This document shows positions 52,378 to 59,691 of a stretch of 64,000 bases of DNA, piece after piece. The translations under genes were made by a program, and so were the position numbers. Source of the stretch: UBA1672 sp050633285 (GTDB lineage Bacteria; Pseudomonadota; Alphaproteobacteria; Micavibrionales; Micavibrionaceae); the NCBI GenBank assembly GCA_050633285.1, contig JBOEGG010000009.1, positions 1 to 64,000 on the forward strand. Reading direction: 5' to 3'. The notes under the pieces were generated by a model. The model made no database searches. It was not told where the DNA came from and worked only from the letters and a program-made list of their open reading frames with translations. Every line of letters begins with the position of its first letter. Within the stretch, counting starts at the first letter, position 1.

Positions 52378-52768
52378 TCCAAACTCTCTTCAAAACAAAA
52401 CGCCTGCACCACCGTAAATCAGCCATTTCACCTTCATCAATATACCAGTTATATATTGTTATTACAATACGATTGTATAACTGATTTAAATTAAATTAAA
52501 ACAGCAACATATGAATATATATAATATATTCTTTTATCTTGTTATACTAATTATCTAACTACCCTAAGAAGTATAAGGCTACATATTATTTTCATAATTA
52601 TGTGCGGTGTTTCAAAGCCTCCATAGCTGGCCTCATGCTTTCCAGTGGTAAGGAAGCCAAACATATTTAATCGCGCTCCCTGTCAATCTGTGGCGATTTA
52701 TAGCTTGTTTTACGGGTCTATTATGCTATGGTTTTCTGGCTTTCAATATCAAGATAAAGGGTAACGAC
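52378..52768. other. Intergenic region upstream of the relaxase, candidate oriT
   Basis: 391 bp, very AT-rich (52440-52560), between the divergent relaxase and traC-like genes, where oriT usually lies. It contains the nested inverted repeat at 52446-52483. No nic consensus of the YATCCTG type is evident, so the nick site cannot be placed. Confidence 0.4.
52446..52483. repeat. Nested inverted repeats in the candidate oriT
   Basis: Outer arms CAGTTATA (52446-52453) and TATAACTG (52476-52483) enclose ATTGT-tatt-ACAAT-acg-ATTGT (52455-52476). ACAAT can pair with either ATTGT, giving two alternative inner hairpins. This suits binding by the relaxase or its accessory protein. Confidence 0.6.
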
Positions 52769-52987
52769 ATGAGTACAAAAGCAATCAAGACTAAGCTTCA
52801 AAAAAAGATTAAAGATGCTGAAAAAGCAAATGCAGAAATTCAAAAGCTGCGCGATGAATTGAAAATGAATGTCGCTACAATTGCAGATAATTGTGGCTTG
52901 CTTGATCTGGATATATCAGACGCGGAATTGAAGAAAGAGTTTCAAGAAATATTCTCTAAATATCACAAGAAACAAAAAGCAGCGTAA
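52769..52987 (+). CDS. TraC/TraD-like small mobilisation protein
   Basis: 72 residues. Basic, coiled-coil-like front (KTKLQKKIKDAEKANAEIQK) and the pattern CGLLDLDISDAELKKEFQEI, seen in small TraC/TraD-type proteins next to relaxase genes in alphaproteobacterial plasmids. It is divergent from the relaxase across the candidate oriT and followed by its own terminator. Confidence 0.65.
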   Translation: MSTKAIKTKLQKKIKDAEKANAEIQKLRDELKMNVATIADNCGLLDLDISDAELKKEFQEIFSKYHKKQKAA

Positions 52988-52988
52988 C

Positions 52989-53022
52989 AAAAAAGCGGCT
53001 CATATAGGCCGCTTTTTCTTTT
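52989..53022 (+). terminator. Rho-independent terminator after the traC-like gene
   Basis: AAAAAGCGGC, 8-base loop, GCCGCTTTTTCTTTT: a strong GC stem with flanking A and T runs directly after the stop codon. The A run also makes it usable from the reverse strand. Confidence 0.85.
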
Positions 53023-53038
53023 ATTAATTTTTATCACA

Positions 53039-53326
53039 TTAGAATAAACAGAGCTGTTGTTTATTCTCTTTTTTTAATTTCCATACGTCACTTTTTGCCG
53101 CATGGTTTAATTCTTCTCTGATATATTTTTCTACTCCTCCCCATCGTTCAATATTACTTTTGAGAATGAATATTGATTTATATCCTGTGTCTGTTATTGG
53201 CAATTCTTCATTCGATTTTATTTCAATGTGAGACATTTTTTCATTATGTATTTTCTCAAATGCATGTGACCAGTTTTCTACATAATTGATTTCTATTTCT
53301 ATATTATCCCAGATTATTGTTTTCAT
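53039..53326 (-). CDS. Hypothetical protein, 95 residues
   Basis: From MKTIIWDNIEIEINY, chosen over an upstream in-frame ATG inside the preceding gene. It is soluble with an alternating strand/helix pattern (TGYKSIFILKSNIERWGG, then VEKYIREELNHAAKSD) and ends QQLCLF. It is the last of three closely spaced genes after the methyltransferase-like gene. Not recognised. Confidence 0.55.
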   Translation of the reverse strand: MKTIIWDNIEIEINYVENWSHAFEKIHNEKMSHIEIKSNEELPITDTGYKSIFILKSNIERWGGVEKYIREELNHAAKSDVWKLKKENKQQLCLF

Positions 53327-53327
53327 T

Positions 53328-53495
53328 TTATGCCCTCTTTTTTGCAATGAATTTATGAATATCTGTGATGGAATAATAACCTTTTGATGGTTGCTTAATT
53401 CTTTCAGAGGCTTCTTTAGCATCGTCCAGTGTTCCCCCTTCACTTAAAATAATGTGATAAAGTTTTCGTATATTCACGCATATTTGATCTGACAT
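53328..53495 (-). CDS. Hypothetical protein, 55 residues
   Basis: From MSDQICVNIRKLYHII. Small, basic and helical, ending KFIAKKRA. It starts 10 bp after the methyltransferase-like gene and ends 1 bp before the next gene. Not recognised. Confidence 0.5.
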   Translation of the reverse strand: MSDQICVNIRKLYHIILSEGGTLDDAKEASERIKQPSKGYYSITDIHKFIAKKRA

Positions 53496-53505
53496 TATAT
53501 TTTTC

Positions 53506-54279
53506 CTATCCAAATAAATTTAATTGTTGTGCATTGATGATTGGCTCAGCATTGAACTCAATGTTTGGCGTTTCAATTGAACGTTCTTCCCTTACCGTTT
53601 CTTTAAAAAGTGATCCGTGTTTATTTGCAAAGACTCTTGCGGCTGGTGTATATGCACTTTCAAAAACTTCTAAGCTTATTGAATTTCCGTGTATCACTGC
53701 GGCAGGAATACCGCGCAAAGAAAGCTGAACAAAAAGCATGTGATATGTCATACGAGAAAGTTCGGTTGCGTGTGCGCTCATCGTTGTTGTGATGTCGTGC
53801 CCTTGTTCTTCTAAATAATCCGCACTTGCTAAAATCATACATCCCGCCCCTGCTGCTGGGTCGCTGATTGTGATGAATCCTTGTTCATTGATAATGAGAT
53901 CCGCACCCGATAAATTGATACCTGCCATTAATTTCGAAAGGTGATACGGCGTAAAAAATTGACCGTTCTTTTTGTCCAGTGCTTCCAGCTCGGCGGAAAC
54001 TTCTCCCAGAAAATCACAACCACCCTCATTAATTGCTAATGTCGTGATTGTTAAAAGTTCGGGTATTTTTCGTACATCGTCCTTATTACGATATTGCCCT
54101 ACAATCTCCATATAACGATCTTCGAATTTATTGGCTGCTTCTTCAGTGAGTGCTGTTGTTTTAGCAATAGCGCAATACGCCATTTCACAAAAATTTATGA
54201 AATTCTCCTGACGGTTTTTTGAACGATCTATACTTTCCAACGCTTTAAAGAATGCTTTTTTGTGTTCTTGAATATTCAT
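53506..54279 (-). CDS. N-6 adenine methyltransferase-like protein lacking a clear NPPY motif
   Basis: 257 residues from MNIQEHKKAFF. The type I HsdM-like segment GQFFTPYHLSKLMAG and the S-adenosylmethionine loop DPAAGAGCMILA are clear. The Asn/Asp-Pro-Pro-Tyr catalytic motif expected about 60-70 residues later is not visible; the region reads VIHGNSISLEVFESAYTPAA. It may be an atypical or inactive methyltransferase. No restriction subunit is adjacent. Plausible roles are self-protection in a new host or DNA binding only. Confidence 0.7.
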   Translation of the reverse strand: MNIQEHKKAFFKALESIDRSKNRQENFINFCEMAYCAIAKTTALTEEAANKFEDRYMEIVGQYRNKDDVRKIPELLTITTLAINEGGCDFLGEVSAELEALDKKNGQFFTPYHLSKLMAGINLSGADLIINEQGFITISDPAAGAGCMILASADYLEEQGHDITTTMSAHATELSRMTYHMLFVQLSLRGIPAAVIHGNSISLEVFESAYTPAARVFANKHGSLFKETVREERSIETPNIEFNAEPIINAQQLNLFG

Positions 54280-54302
54280 GGTTTTAACTCCCTTTTTCAT
54301 TT

Positions 54303-54677
54303 TTAAGAGCCACAACCAGCGGGGCAACATCCAAGCTCAATGCCATGGGAGCAATACCCCATGTCATCTAAAAACTCTTTGTTTTCCTCAATCTCTTCGG
54401 GTGTTGCGTAGCCGTATTGTTTGGCAATCTCCATTGCACGTTGTTGGTGATTTTCGGGAAGTTTTGAAAGTCTGTAATCTATAGAAACACTGAATTTTTC
54501 AACAAAGTAATCAAAAGATAATCCGCACCCTTTGCTTGCTTCCTGTGACAATTCATCACAAAGCTTTAACCATGCGCTTTCAACAAACTGGCTCTTTTCT
54601 GCAATCCATTTCTTTTCCAACTCTGTTATGATTGCTTCAATTTCTGTATCGTTAATGCTTGTTACTGTATTTTCCAT
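54303..54677 (-). CDS. Hypothetical protein, 124 residues
   Basis: Acidic and helical (ITELEKKWIAEKSQFVESAW), ending with a Cys-rich tail (GYCSHGIELGCCPAGCGS) that could bind metal. It lies 23 bp upstream of the methyltransferase-like gene on the same strand. It is preceded by the class I hairpin leader. Not recognised. Confidence 0.6.
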   Translation of the reverse strand: MENTVTSINDTEIEAIITELEKKWIAEKSQFVESAWLKLCDELSQEASKGCGLSFDYFVEKFSVSIDYRLSKLPENHQQRAMEIAKQYGYATPEEIEENKEFLDDMGYCSHGIELGCCPAGCGS

Positions 54678-54690
54678 TTTAAGTACTCCT

Positions 54691-54960
54691 GTTAAATTAA
54701 TGGCTGTGTTCAGGTCGCCTGAACACTTGCCCTACGGCGAGTGTGGGGAGGCAAGTGCAAGCGAGAAACACTTCGAAGAAGTGCTTGGGCTAAAAAATCG
54801 GAAAATTACGGAAGGTTCGCGGAACGGCATTTATGACGAGCCGTGAAAGCCGTCATTTTACTATTTTTTTGGCTTTCGACCTTGCGCGCGCCAGGGGCAA
54901 TCCGCCCCTTAGAAGATCATTTATGATCTGACAGAGCTTGCTCTGTATAATGTCTCTACG
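54691..54960. repeat. Class I hairpin-rich leader, copy 1
   Basis: It shares long blocks with 57525-57745. Perfect or near-perfect stems: GTGTTCAGG/CCTGAACAC (54706-54726), ACACTTGCC/GGCGAGTGT (54723-54744, one T-G pair), competing CACTTGCC/GGCAAGTG (54724-54757), CACTTC/GAAGTG (54769-54783), GGGGC/GCCCC (54895-54907), AGATCA/TGATCT and CAGAGC/GCTCTG to about 54954. It precedes the start of the gene at 54677. The 314-bp gap holds no gene. Copies occur only beside plasmid-type genes. Confidence 0.7.
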
Positions 54961-54990
54961 AAAAAACAAATGATTTGAGTGCTTACAAAC

Positions 54991-55170
54991 TCAATGGATG
55001 GAAACACCAAGATTTTTTAAATAGATTGCCTTGAGACAACCGCCCTCATCTTTGATAAGAATACAGTTAGCCTTTGATTTTGAGCGCTGCAAAACCCTGA
55101 TTGCATCGCTAAAACTGGATACCAGTATTTGATATTCATGCTTGCCGAAAAAGCCCGTTAATCTGTACAT
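54991..55170 (-). CDS. Hypothetical protein, 59 residues
   Basis: From MYRLTGFFGKHEYQI, with AAGGAGATAGAA directly upstream, which favours it over an earlier in-frame ATG. Compact strand/helix pattern (QILVSSFSDAIRVLQRSKSK, then NCILIKDEGGCLKAIYL). Not recognised. Confidence 0.6.
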   Translation of the reverse strand: MYRLTGFFGKHEYQILVSSFSDAIRVLQRSKSKANCILIKDEGGCLKAIYLKNLGVSIH

Positions 55171-55343
55171 TTCTATCTCCTTTTGTTTTCCAATCGACAA
55201 AAATCGGGAATTGAAAAGACAAAAGAAAAATAGGAGCCACGCACCACATTTTTATTGCAGGGTTTTCAAGGCGTGATTTAGATTGAAAATATGAAAAGGA
55301 ATTTATAGAGGCAACGGAAGCTTTGCAGCCTGAAAAATAGCAT

Positions 55344-55850
55344 TCAACTTATATTGCCAAAAATACGGTTGGCTATACCTTGAATACTATAAGTTGGTTT
55401 CGGTTGTTCACTAATCAAGAGTTTTAAAAGCCGATCACCACTTATCATTTCGATATCTACACCGCGCGTAATTTCACGGCTCATTGCGCCTGTTCGACCT
55501 GTATGCACCAAAAGCCCCTTCCCTTTGCGCCGTTTGCAAATTTCTGCAAATTCTGTGACGTGGGCAGGGTTGATATGCTTGCGGTAGCGTTTGGCCTGAA
55601 TCAGATAATGCTGGTCATTTTTATAGGCGCGTCCGTCAATCCCGCCATCGCCCGTATAGCGTTTGTTTCGAATGATTTTAAAGCCGTGTTTTTTAAGCGC
55701 GGTTAAAATCATCTCCTCAAACACAAAGGCATTCAGGCCGCGCAAATAATAAAATTGATCTGGCGGTGTGTCCAACTCTGCCAATGCTTTTAAATATCGT
55801 GAGGCGTTAATACGGTTTATGACATGCCGCTTTTTTGGAAGAAATGACAT
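55344..55850 (-). CDS. Mrr-like restriction endonuclease-fold protein
   Basis: 168 residues. Mrr_cat core: FEEMILTALKKHGF, then GDGGIDGRA with the catalytic Asp, then YLIQAKRYRK (Q-x-K), and VHTGRTGAM. This PD-(D/E)xK arrangement matches type IV Mrr-type nucleases acting on modified DNA. There is no separate DNA-recognition domain. It is transcribed with the HigBA genes upstream (1-bp gap to higA). It could restrict competing DNA or process plasmid DNA. Confidence 0.82.
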   Translation of the reverse strand: MSFLPKKRHVINRINASRYLKALAELDTPPDQFYYLRGLNAFVFEEMILTALKKHGFKIIRNKRYTGDGGIDGRAYKNDQHYLIQAKRYRKHINPAHVTEFAEICKRRKGKGLLVHTGRTGAMSREITRGVDIEMISGDRLLKLLISEQPKPTYSIQGIANRIFGNIS

Positions 55851-55851
55851 T

Positions 55852-56220
55852 TTATTGGCTTAATTCATATTCTCTTACTAAAAGATCGGCGGGAATATGA
55901 AGCCCATGTGTAAGCTTTCTAATCATGGAAAGGCTTAACCCACGTTTCTTATTCATCACTTCGGACACCTTACTGGGTGAACCCAAAAACTTAACCATAT
56001 CTTGCGGGTACATCTCTTGCACTTCCATAATATGCTTTATGGCTTCTATTGGGTCTGGAGCATCAATAGGGTAATGAGTATCTTCATATACAGAAACTAA
56101 AGTAGACAAAATCTCCAATTCATCGCCTTCTGAGGTATTTGGTTCTGCAAAAAAAATAGCTTCAATACGCTTTAAAGTCGCTTCGTAATCTTTTTCTGTC
56201 TTAATTGGCTTAATATCCAT
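55852..56220 (-). CDS. higA: HigA-type antitoxin
   Basis: 122 residues from MDIKPIKTEKDYEATLKRIE, the characteristic HigA opening; an earlier ATG is inside higB. The C-terminal HTH (QDMVKFLGSPSKVSEVMNKK then LSLSMIRKLTHGL) neutralises HigB and binds the operator. It begins 10 bp after higB ends. The toxin-first order is the hallmark of HigBA. Confidence 0.88.
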   Translation of the reverse strand: MDIKPIKTEKDYEATLKRIEAIFFAEPNTSEGDELEILSTLVSVYEDTHYPIDAPDPIEAIKHIMEVQEMYPQDMVKFLGSPSKVSEVMNKKRGLSLSMIRKLTHGLHIPADLLVREYELSQ

Positions 56221-56230
56221 AAGTTCTCTC

Positions 56231-56524
56231 CTATACACTTTGAACGTCCGTTTCATCATACTCTTTATGTGTACCTATAAAACGAATATAAATTTGGTAG
56301 TATTTATAGTTAATCCATACTACAAGCCTGTATTTATTACCTTTAATATTAAAAACAACACGTCCATCTTGCAATATTGAAGCATTTCTATATTGGTCTT
56401 TAACATCTTGAGGTGTTTCCCACGAAGCTTTATTAGCAACCTGATACCAAGCCTTTAAATGTTGTTCACTATCGGGATGCTTTTCCCAATATTTGACAAG
56501 ACTGCTTTTCGATATAATTCTCAT
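56231..56524 (-). CDS. higB: HigB-type mRNA interferase toxin
   Basis: 97 residues from MRIISKSSLVKYWEKHPDSE, a classical HigB opening, followed by NIKGNKYRLVVWINYKYYQI and the end FIGTHKEYDE, all conserved in the RelE-superfamily HigB group. It cleaves mRNA on the ribosome and stabilises the plasmid by killing cells that lose it. Confidence 0.92.
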   Translation of the reverse strand: MRIISKSSLVKYWEKHPDSEQHLKAWYQVANKASWETPQDVKDQYRNASILQDGRVVFNIKGNKYRLVVWINYKYYQIYIRFIGTHKEYDETDVQSV

Positions 56525-56559
56525 CAATTATCCTTACTTAACTATTTCAGTATACATTA

Positions 56560-56600
56560 TTCCCATTTCGGGAACAAGCTTTATTTTCCCATTTTGGGAA
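56560..56600 (-). promoter_or_regulatory. Paired operator palindromes upstream of higBA
   Basis: TTCCCATTTCGGGAA (56560-56574) and TTCCCATTTTGGGAA (56586-56600), 26 bp centre to centre, start 36 bp before the higB ATG. Identical TTCCC/GGGAA arms point to cooperative HigA dimer binding and autoregulation. Confidence 0.8.
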
Positions 56601-56604
56601 TTAT

Positions 56605-57516
56605 TTATCTTCTTTCCTGTAAAATATTGTTCCAGTCTTGCCCCTGCGCTTTTGGACTGTGGCGAAGGGTTTCACCTGTAAATCCGCTTTCTATGATAAC
56701 CGCCTCAATCTTGGCGGCCAGTCTGTCCCCGCCCTCATCATTATCAACTGCGATGATGATCGTTTTAATCGATTTAAAACCCTGCACAGCACTTTTAAGC
56801 AATCCACCCTGCTCTGGTGACATTCCTCCGCCTGTCGCCGCATAGACGCTTGTTTGTGATGGAAAGAGCATAGAATAACTCAATGCATCTATAACCGCTT
56901 CCGATATCACAAGCGTATCATCACCCTTTTGACAATGGGAACGCCAGAATGTTTTTTCACTCCCACGAACAAAAACGGCCTTTTCTTCGTTTTTCAGCTC
57001 AAGACCACAAATATCGCCTTGGGCGTTGTAATGCGGAAATACTGCGTTCTTGTGACGATCAAAAAACAAACGGTTTTTAAAACGAGGCGCATTGAAGATG
57101 CGTTTAGCAATTCCCCTAGTTTCAAGATAGGTATGATATTGCATCGGGTGGCAACCTTTAAATATCCGCTTGATACGCTCAGGATCATAGTCTTGTTGCT
57201 CAACATCACGCACATAATCTTTGGCCTCTACTTTGGGCGCATCTTCTCCAAGCCATGCCAATAATTCACGGGCAATATCTTTTAGCTCTTTGCCTGTGCG
57301 GTTTTGAATGAAATTTACAATCGCGCCATTATCCGTATCATCAACAACCGAGAAATAAACCCAGCTATTACCCTTTTTAGAAACGATAATAATATCACTA
57401 CCGTTTTTCATTTTCACAGATGATTTTGTGCTGTTCTTACGATCAACTTCATAACCGCAATAAGCAGCATATTCGGATAAGTTAATCTCTGTTTTAAACC
57501 TGTTCCAATCTGACAT
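56605..57516 (-). CDS. Toprim-domain primase-like protein
   Basis: 303 residues. The N-terminal part (DUF3991-like) includes NSWVYFSVVDDTDNGAIVNF. The toprim domain is at about 197-290 with LVISEAVIDALSY (conserved Glu) and IIIAVDNDEGGDRLA (D-x-D type). No zinc ribbon or CHC2 is seen. It probably makes primers for the incoming strand after conjugation. It is preceded by class I leader copy 2. Confidence 0.8.
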   Translation of the reverse strand: MSDWNRFKTEINLSEYAAYCGYEVDRKNSTKSSVKMKNGSDIIIVSKKGNSWVYFSVVDDTDNGAIVNFIQNRTGKELKDIARELLAWLGEDAPKVEAKDYVRDVEQQDYDPERIKRIFKGCHPMQYHTYLETRGIAKRIFNAPRFKNRLFFDRHKNAVFPHYNAQGDICGLELKNEEKAVFVRGSEKTFWRSHCQKGDDTLVISEAVIDALSYSMLFPSQTSVYAATGGGMSPEQGGLLKSAVQGFKSIKTIIIAVDNDEGGDRLAAKIEAVIIESGFTGETLRHSPKAQGQDWNNILQERR

Positions 57517-57524
57517 TTCTATCT

Positions 57525-57745
57525 CCTTTTAAATTAATGGCTGTGTTCGGGTTCGCCTGAACACTTGCCCTACGGCGAGTGTGGGGAGGCAAGTGCAAGC
57601 AAGAAACCCCTTGGGGTCTGCCGAAAGAATTTTCAAAATTGCGGAAGCTTCGCGCCTTTTGGGGGCGTGAAAGCCGTCATTTTTCAAATTGTTTTGGATT
57701 TCGACCTTGCGCGCGCCAGGGGCGGCAGTCCCTTAGCAGGTGAAC
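57525..57745. repeat. Class I hairpin-rich leader, copy 2
   Basis: Shares TTAAATTAATGGCTGTGTTC, the stems around 57543-57564 and 57561-57595, and GCGCGCGCCAGGGG with copy 1. In the first stem A-T of copy 1 is replaced by G-T with a TTCG loop (57543-57564), so pairing is kept on the forward strand. It also carries the block GCGGAAGCTTCGCGCC followed by GCGTGAAAGCCGTCA (57641-57680) shared with the leader at 58133. It precedes the primase-like gene. Confidence 0.7.
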
Positions 57746-57781
57746 AGAACTTGCTCTGTAAAACCGCCCTGCCCTACGCCG

Positions 57782-58132
57782 TTATGCGGCTTGCCCTGAT
57801 TCAAGGTTTTGATAGAAAATCGTGGCTTCTGCGATTATTGCATCCAGTTCATGCAAAGCGCGGCTATGAACTTCTTTGATTGCTTTTTCTGTAACGCGCT
57901 TGCAGGGGGTCAAGGCTATGCCTCTTTTGCAGTAATCACCAAAGATTTCAGTCACTTTTGAGCCATCAGATTTATAAATATAGACATTTGCGTTTGCAGC
58001 AATCCCGCCGTGTGTCTTGGATGTCGTAAGTTCCAGCTTCCTTGTACCTTCCGATGTCTCGCCTAATGTAGCTACGCTTTCAGCTCTCCATGCGCCGCTA
58101 TAATCTTTCTGTGTTGTTGTTTCGTAAATCAT
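57782..58132 (-). CDS. Hypothetical protein, 116 residues
   Basis: Beta-rich front (TTQKDYSGAWRAESVATLG, KLELTTSKTHGGIAANANVY) and helical back (AIKEVHSRALHELDAIIAEA). No signal peptide. A class II leader box lies 22 bp upstream of its start and a good AAAAGGAG site directly before it. Not recognised. Confidence 0.6.
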   Translation of the reverse strand: MIYETTTQKDYSGAWRAESVATLGETSEGTRKLELTTSKTHGGIAANANVYIYKSDGSKVTEIFGDYCKRGIALTPCKRVTEKAIKEVHSRALHELDAIIAEATIFYQNLESGQAA

Positions 58133-58296
58133 AATTTTCTCCTTTTAAGAAATGTGCGTTTCATTTCTTTTCCTAAAAAATGGTCAGGAGAATTTGTCAC
58201 AGGGAAATCGGAAAAAATTGCGGAAGCTTCGCGCCTTTTGGGGCGTGAAAACCGTCATTTTTTATCTATTTTTCTTGATAAATTCGGGCGGAACGC
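58133..58296 (-). promoter_or_regulatory. Class II leader (box, TGACAAATTCTCCTG block, 25-bp distal repeat), copy 1
   Basis: The box TGCGTTTCATTTCTTTTCC begins at 58155, 22 bp upstream of the start codon. The same box stands 20 and 24 bp upstream of ardC and the ParB-like gene. Further out it shares about 45 bp with class I copy 2, and the 25-bp string beginning CTTGATAAATTCGGGCGG (58273) with 63166. On the reverse strand the box can pair with itself as AAGAAATG/CATTTCTT. Confidence 0.6.
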
Positions 58297-58387
58297 CAAT
58301 ACAAAAAGGGCCATTCCCTTATAGGAATGACCATCTTTACTTACCAAATTAAACCTCGCAAAAACGCGGTGTATTTTACTTGAATTT

Positions 58388-58546
58388 GCGTTACGGATCG
58401 TAACCCGCATGGGACGAAACTCAATTTATTGAGGTTCGGTGTGCTTAATATGGCGGCGATTTTAATCGGCGGGATATCTTAGCACATAGAGCCGGGCCGG
58501 TTGATTAAACCGGAAACGACCTCACAGTTATGAACATCATAACTAT
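58388..58546. ncRNA. Cluster of consecutive hairpins, candidate structured RNA or DNA element
   Basis: Stems in order: GTTACG/CGTAAC (58390-58404), CGAAaCTCAA/TTGAGgTTCG (58415-58438), GTGCT...CGAT/ATCG...AGCAC (58441-58485), CCGGTT/AACCGG (58497-58513), AGTTATG/CATAACT (58526-58544). GAGGT (58431-58435) could instead pair with ACCTC (58519-58523), closing a junction over two stems and breaking the second hairpin. There is no ORF and no T run. It matches no RNA family I know. With 58297-58387 (nothing clear) it fills the 410-bp gap between genes. Confidence 0.5.
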
Positions 58547-58938
58547 TTACGCCCCCTGCCCCGATATTCCTGCACAAGATCAATTCTCTCTTCTTCAGTT
58601 AAATTACCAAAACTATGCAAGGCCGCTCTTACAACATCAGATCCAGAAGCACGAACCTGATTATACGGATCATCTACATCAGTATGGACCATAACACTTT
58701 TAAGAGTATCGTTTACAATATCAAGCTCAGAAGGAAACAAAGAAAACGTCTTAGGAATAATTTTCTCTTTTTTCTTTGGTGCTTGTCTACTTTGGAAATT
58801 TTCCTGCTCTGCAACTTTTTTGATTAGTGCCGTATCAGATACAGATTTTTTTGGAACTTTCTGCTCTGAGCTTTGAAACTCATTCAAGTCGATATCATCA
58901 AACGGGTCTGCTGCCTTACCTTCATCATTACTACTCAT
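58543..58938 (-). CDS. Small partition partner of ParA (putative)
   Basis: 131 residues: a disordered acidic/basic front (about 1-65) and a C-terminal ribbon-helix-helix-like part (IIPKTFSLFPSELDIVNDTL, ASGSDVVRAALHSFGNLT). It overlaps the parA stop by four bases. A small DNA-binding protein coupled to ParA is the layout of ParA-ParG/ParB-type partition. The family is not recognised; the role is inferred from context. Confidence 0.65.
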   Translation of the reverse strand: MSSNDEGKAADPFDDIDLNEFQSSEQKVPKKSVSDTALIKKVAEQENFQSRQAPKKKEKIIPKTFSLFPSELDIVNDTLKSVMVHTDVDDPYNQVRASGSDVVRAALHSFGNLTEEERIDLVQEYRGRGRK

Positions 58939-59633
58939 GCTACCATCCCCTCTTTCTCTACTTTAAATGATTTTAATTTCCGCATCGCTTCTGCGGCATA
59001 ATCTGCGGAATTTTCTTTTGCCGTCTTTAAGCCTGCTGAGCTAACTTGCTTGGGTGTAAGCTGATTAAGCGTGCAAGAATAATCAAAAACTGCTTTAAAA
59101 GCCTCTCTTTCGTGGATTTCAACCATAAACGTATCTATATTTTTCTTTTTCATATTTTCCGCCATCCTTCTTATCCCCTTACTTCTAATTGCGGGACTTG
59201 TTTTAGTCAAAAGAATGGAAACAGGAATCGCCTTGCCAGTAACTTTTTCTTGCCTTTTTACTAAAGCCACAGCCTTTGCCGCCTCTTTAGCGTCAAGCTG
59301 TGAGCGTTGCGTAGGTACAATCACCAAATCAGCTTTAGAAATAGCATAAGCTACGGATAGATTGGCTGTACCCTCAAGATCAACGATAACAAAGTCTGCT
59401 ACCTTAGCCGCATCATCAATGTTATCCAATATTGTTTCTTCGTCTACATTCACTGTAATCGTAAGATTATCTTGCTTTCCTCCAAGTGCGTCCCATCCCG
59501 CCATTGGTTTGTTTGGATCAGCATCTATAATACTTACAGTCTTTCCTCTAGCTGCCAATTCTGTAGCCAGAAGAAAAGCTGCGGTAGTCTTCCCTGCCCC
59601 TCCCTTCGGGTTTGCAAAAACGATTGTTGGCAT
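58935..59633 (-). CDS. parA: ParA-family partition ATPase
   Basis: 232 residues, short form without an N-terminal HTH. Deviant Walker A NPKGGAGKTT (about 8-17), IIDADPNKPM (about 35-44), and VIVDLEG (about 83-89). It positions the plasmid by ATP-dependent DNA binding. Direct repeats lie 59-134 bp upstream of its start, and a small DNA-binding partner follows immediately. Confidence 0.92.
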   Translation of the reverse strand: MPTIVFANPKGGAGKTTAAFLLATELAARGKTVSIIDADPNKPMAGWDALGGKQDNLTITVNVDEETILDNIDDAAKVADFVIVDLEGTANLSVAYAISKADLVIVPTQRSQLDAKEAAKAVALVKRQEKVTGKAIPVSILLTKTSPAIRSKGIRRMAENMKKKNIDTFMVEIHEREAFKAVFDYSCTLNQLTPKQVSSAGLKTAKENSADYAAEAMRKLKSFKVEKEGMVA

Positions 59634-59691
59634 AATCTAACCTTTCTGTTTCTTTGGGTATTATCTATGAGAATCACAGATAATATATATG

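Noticed and set aside
58390..58404. GTTACG-GAT-CGTAAC as a parS site
   Set aside because: It does not resemble the canonical ParB site, and the neighbouring partner protein looks like a ribbon-helix-helix protein. The repeats at 59692 are a better candidate.
58405..58440. GGACGAAACTC resembles part of a hammerhead ribozyme core
   Set aside because: The required CUGAUGA segment and matching stem II are not found on either side or strand, so it is coincidence.
54900..58550. CRISPR array or integron attC sites for the repeated hairpin regions
   Set aside because: No regular repeat-spacer pattern, no cas genes and no integrase; the repeats stand singly before genes.
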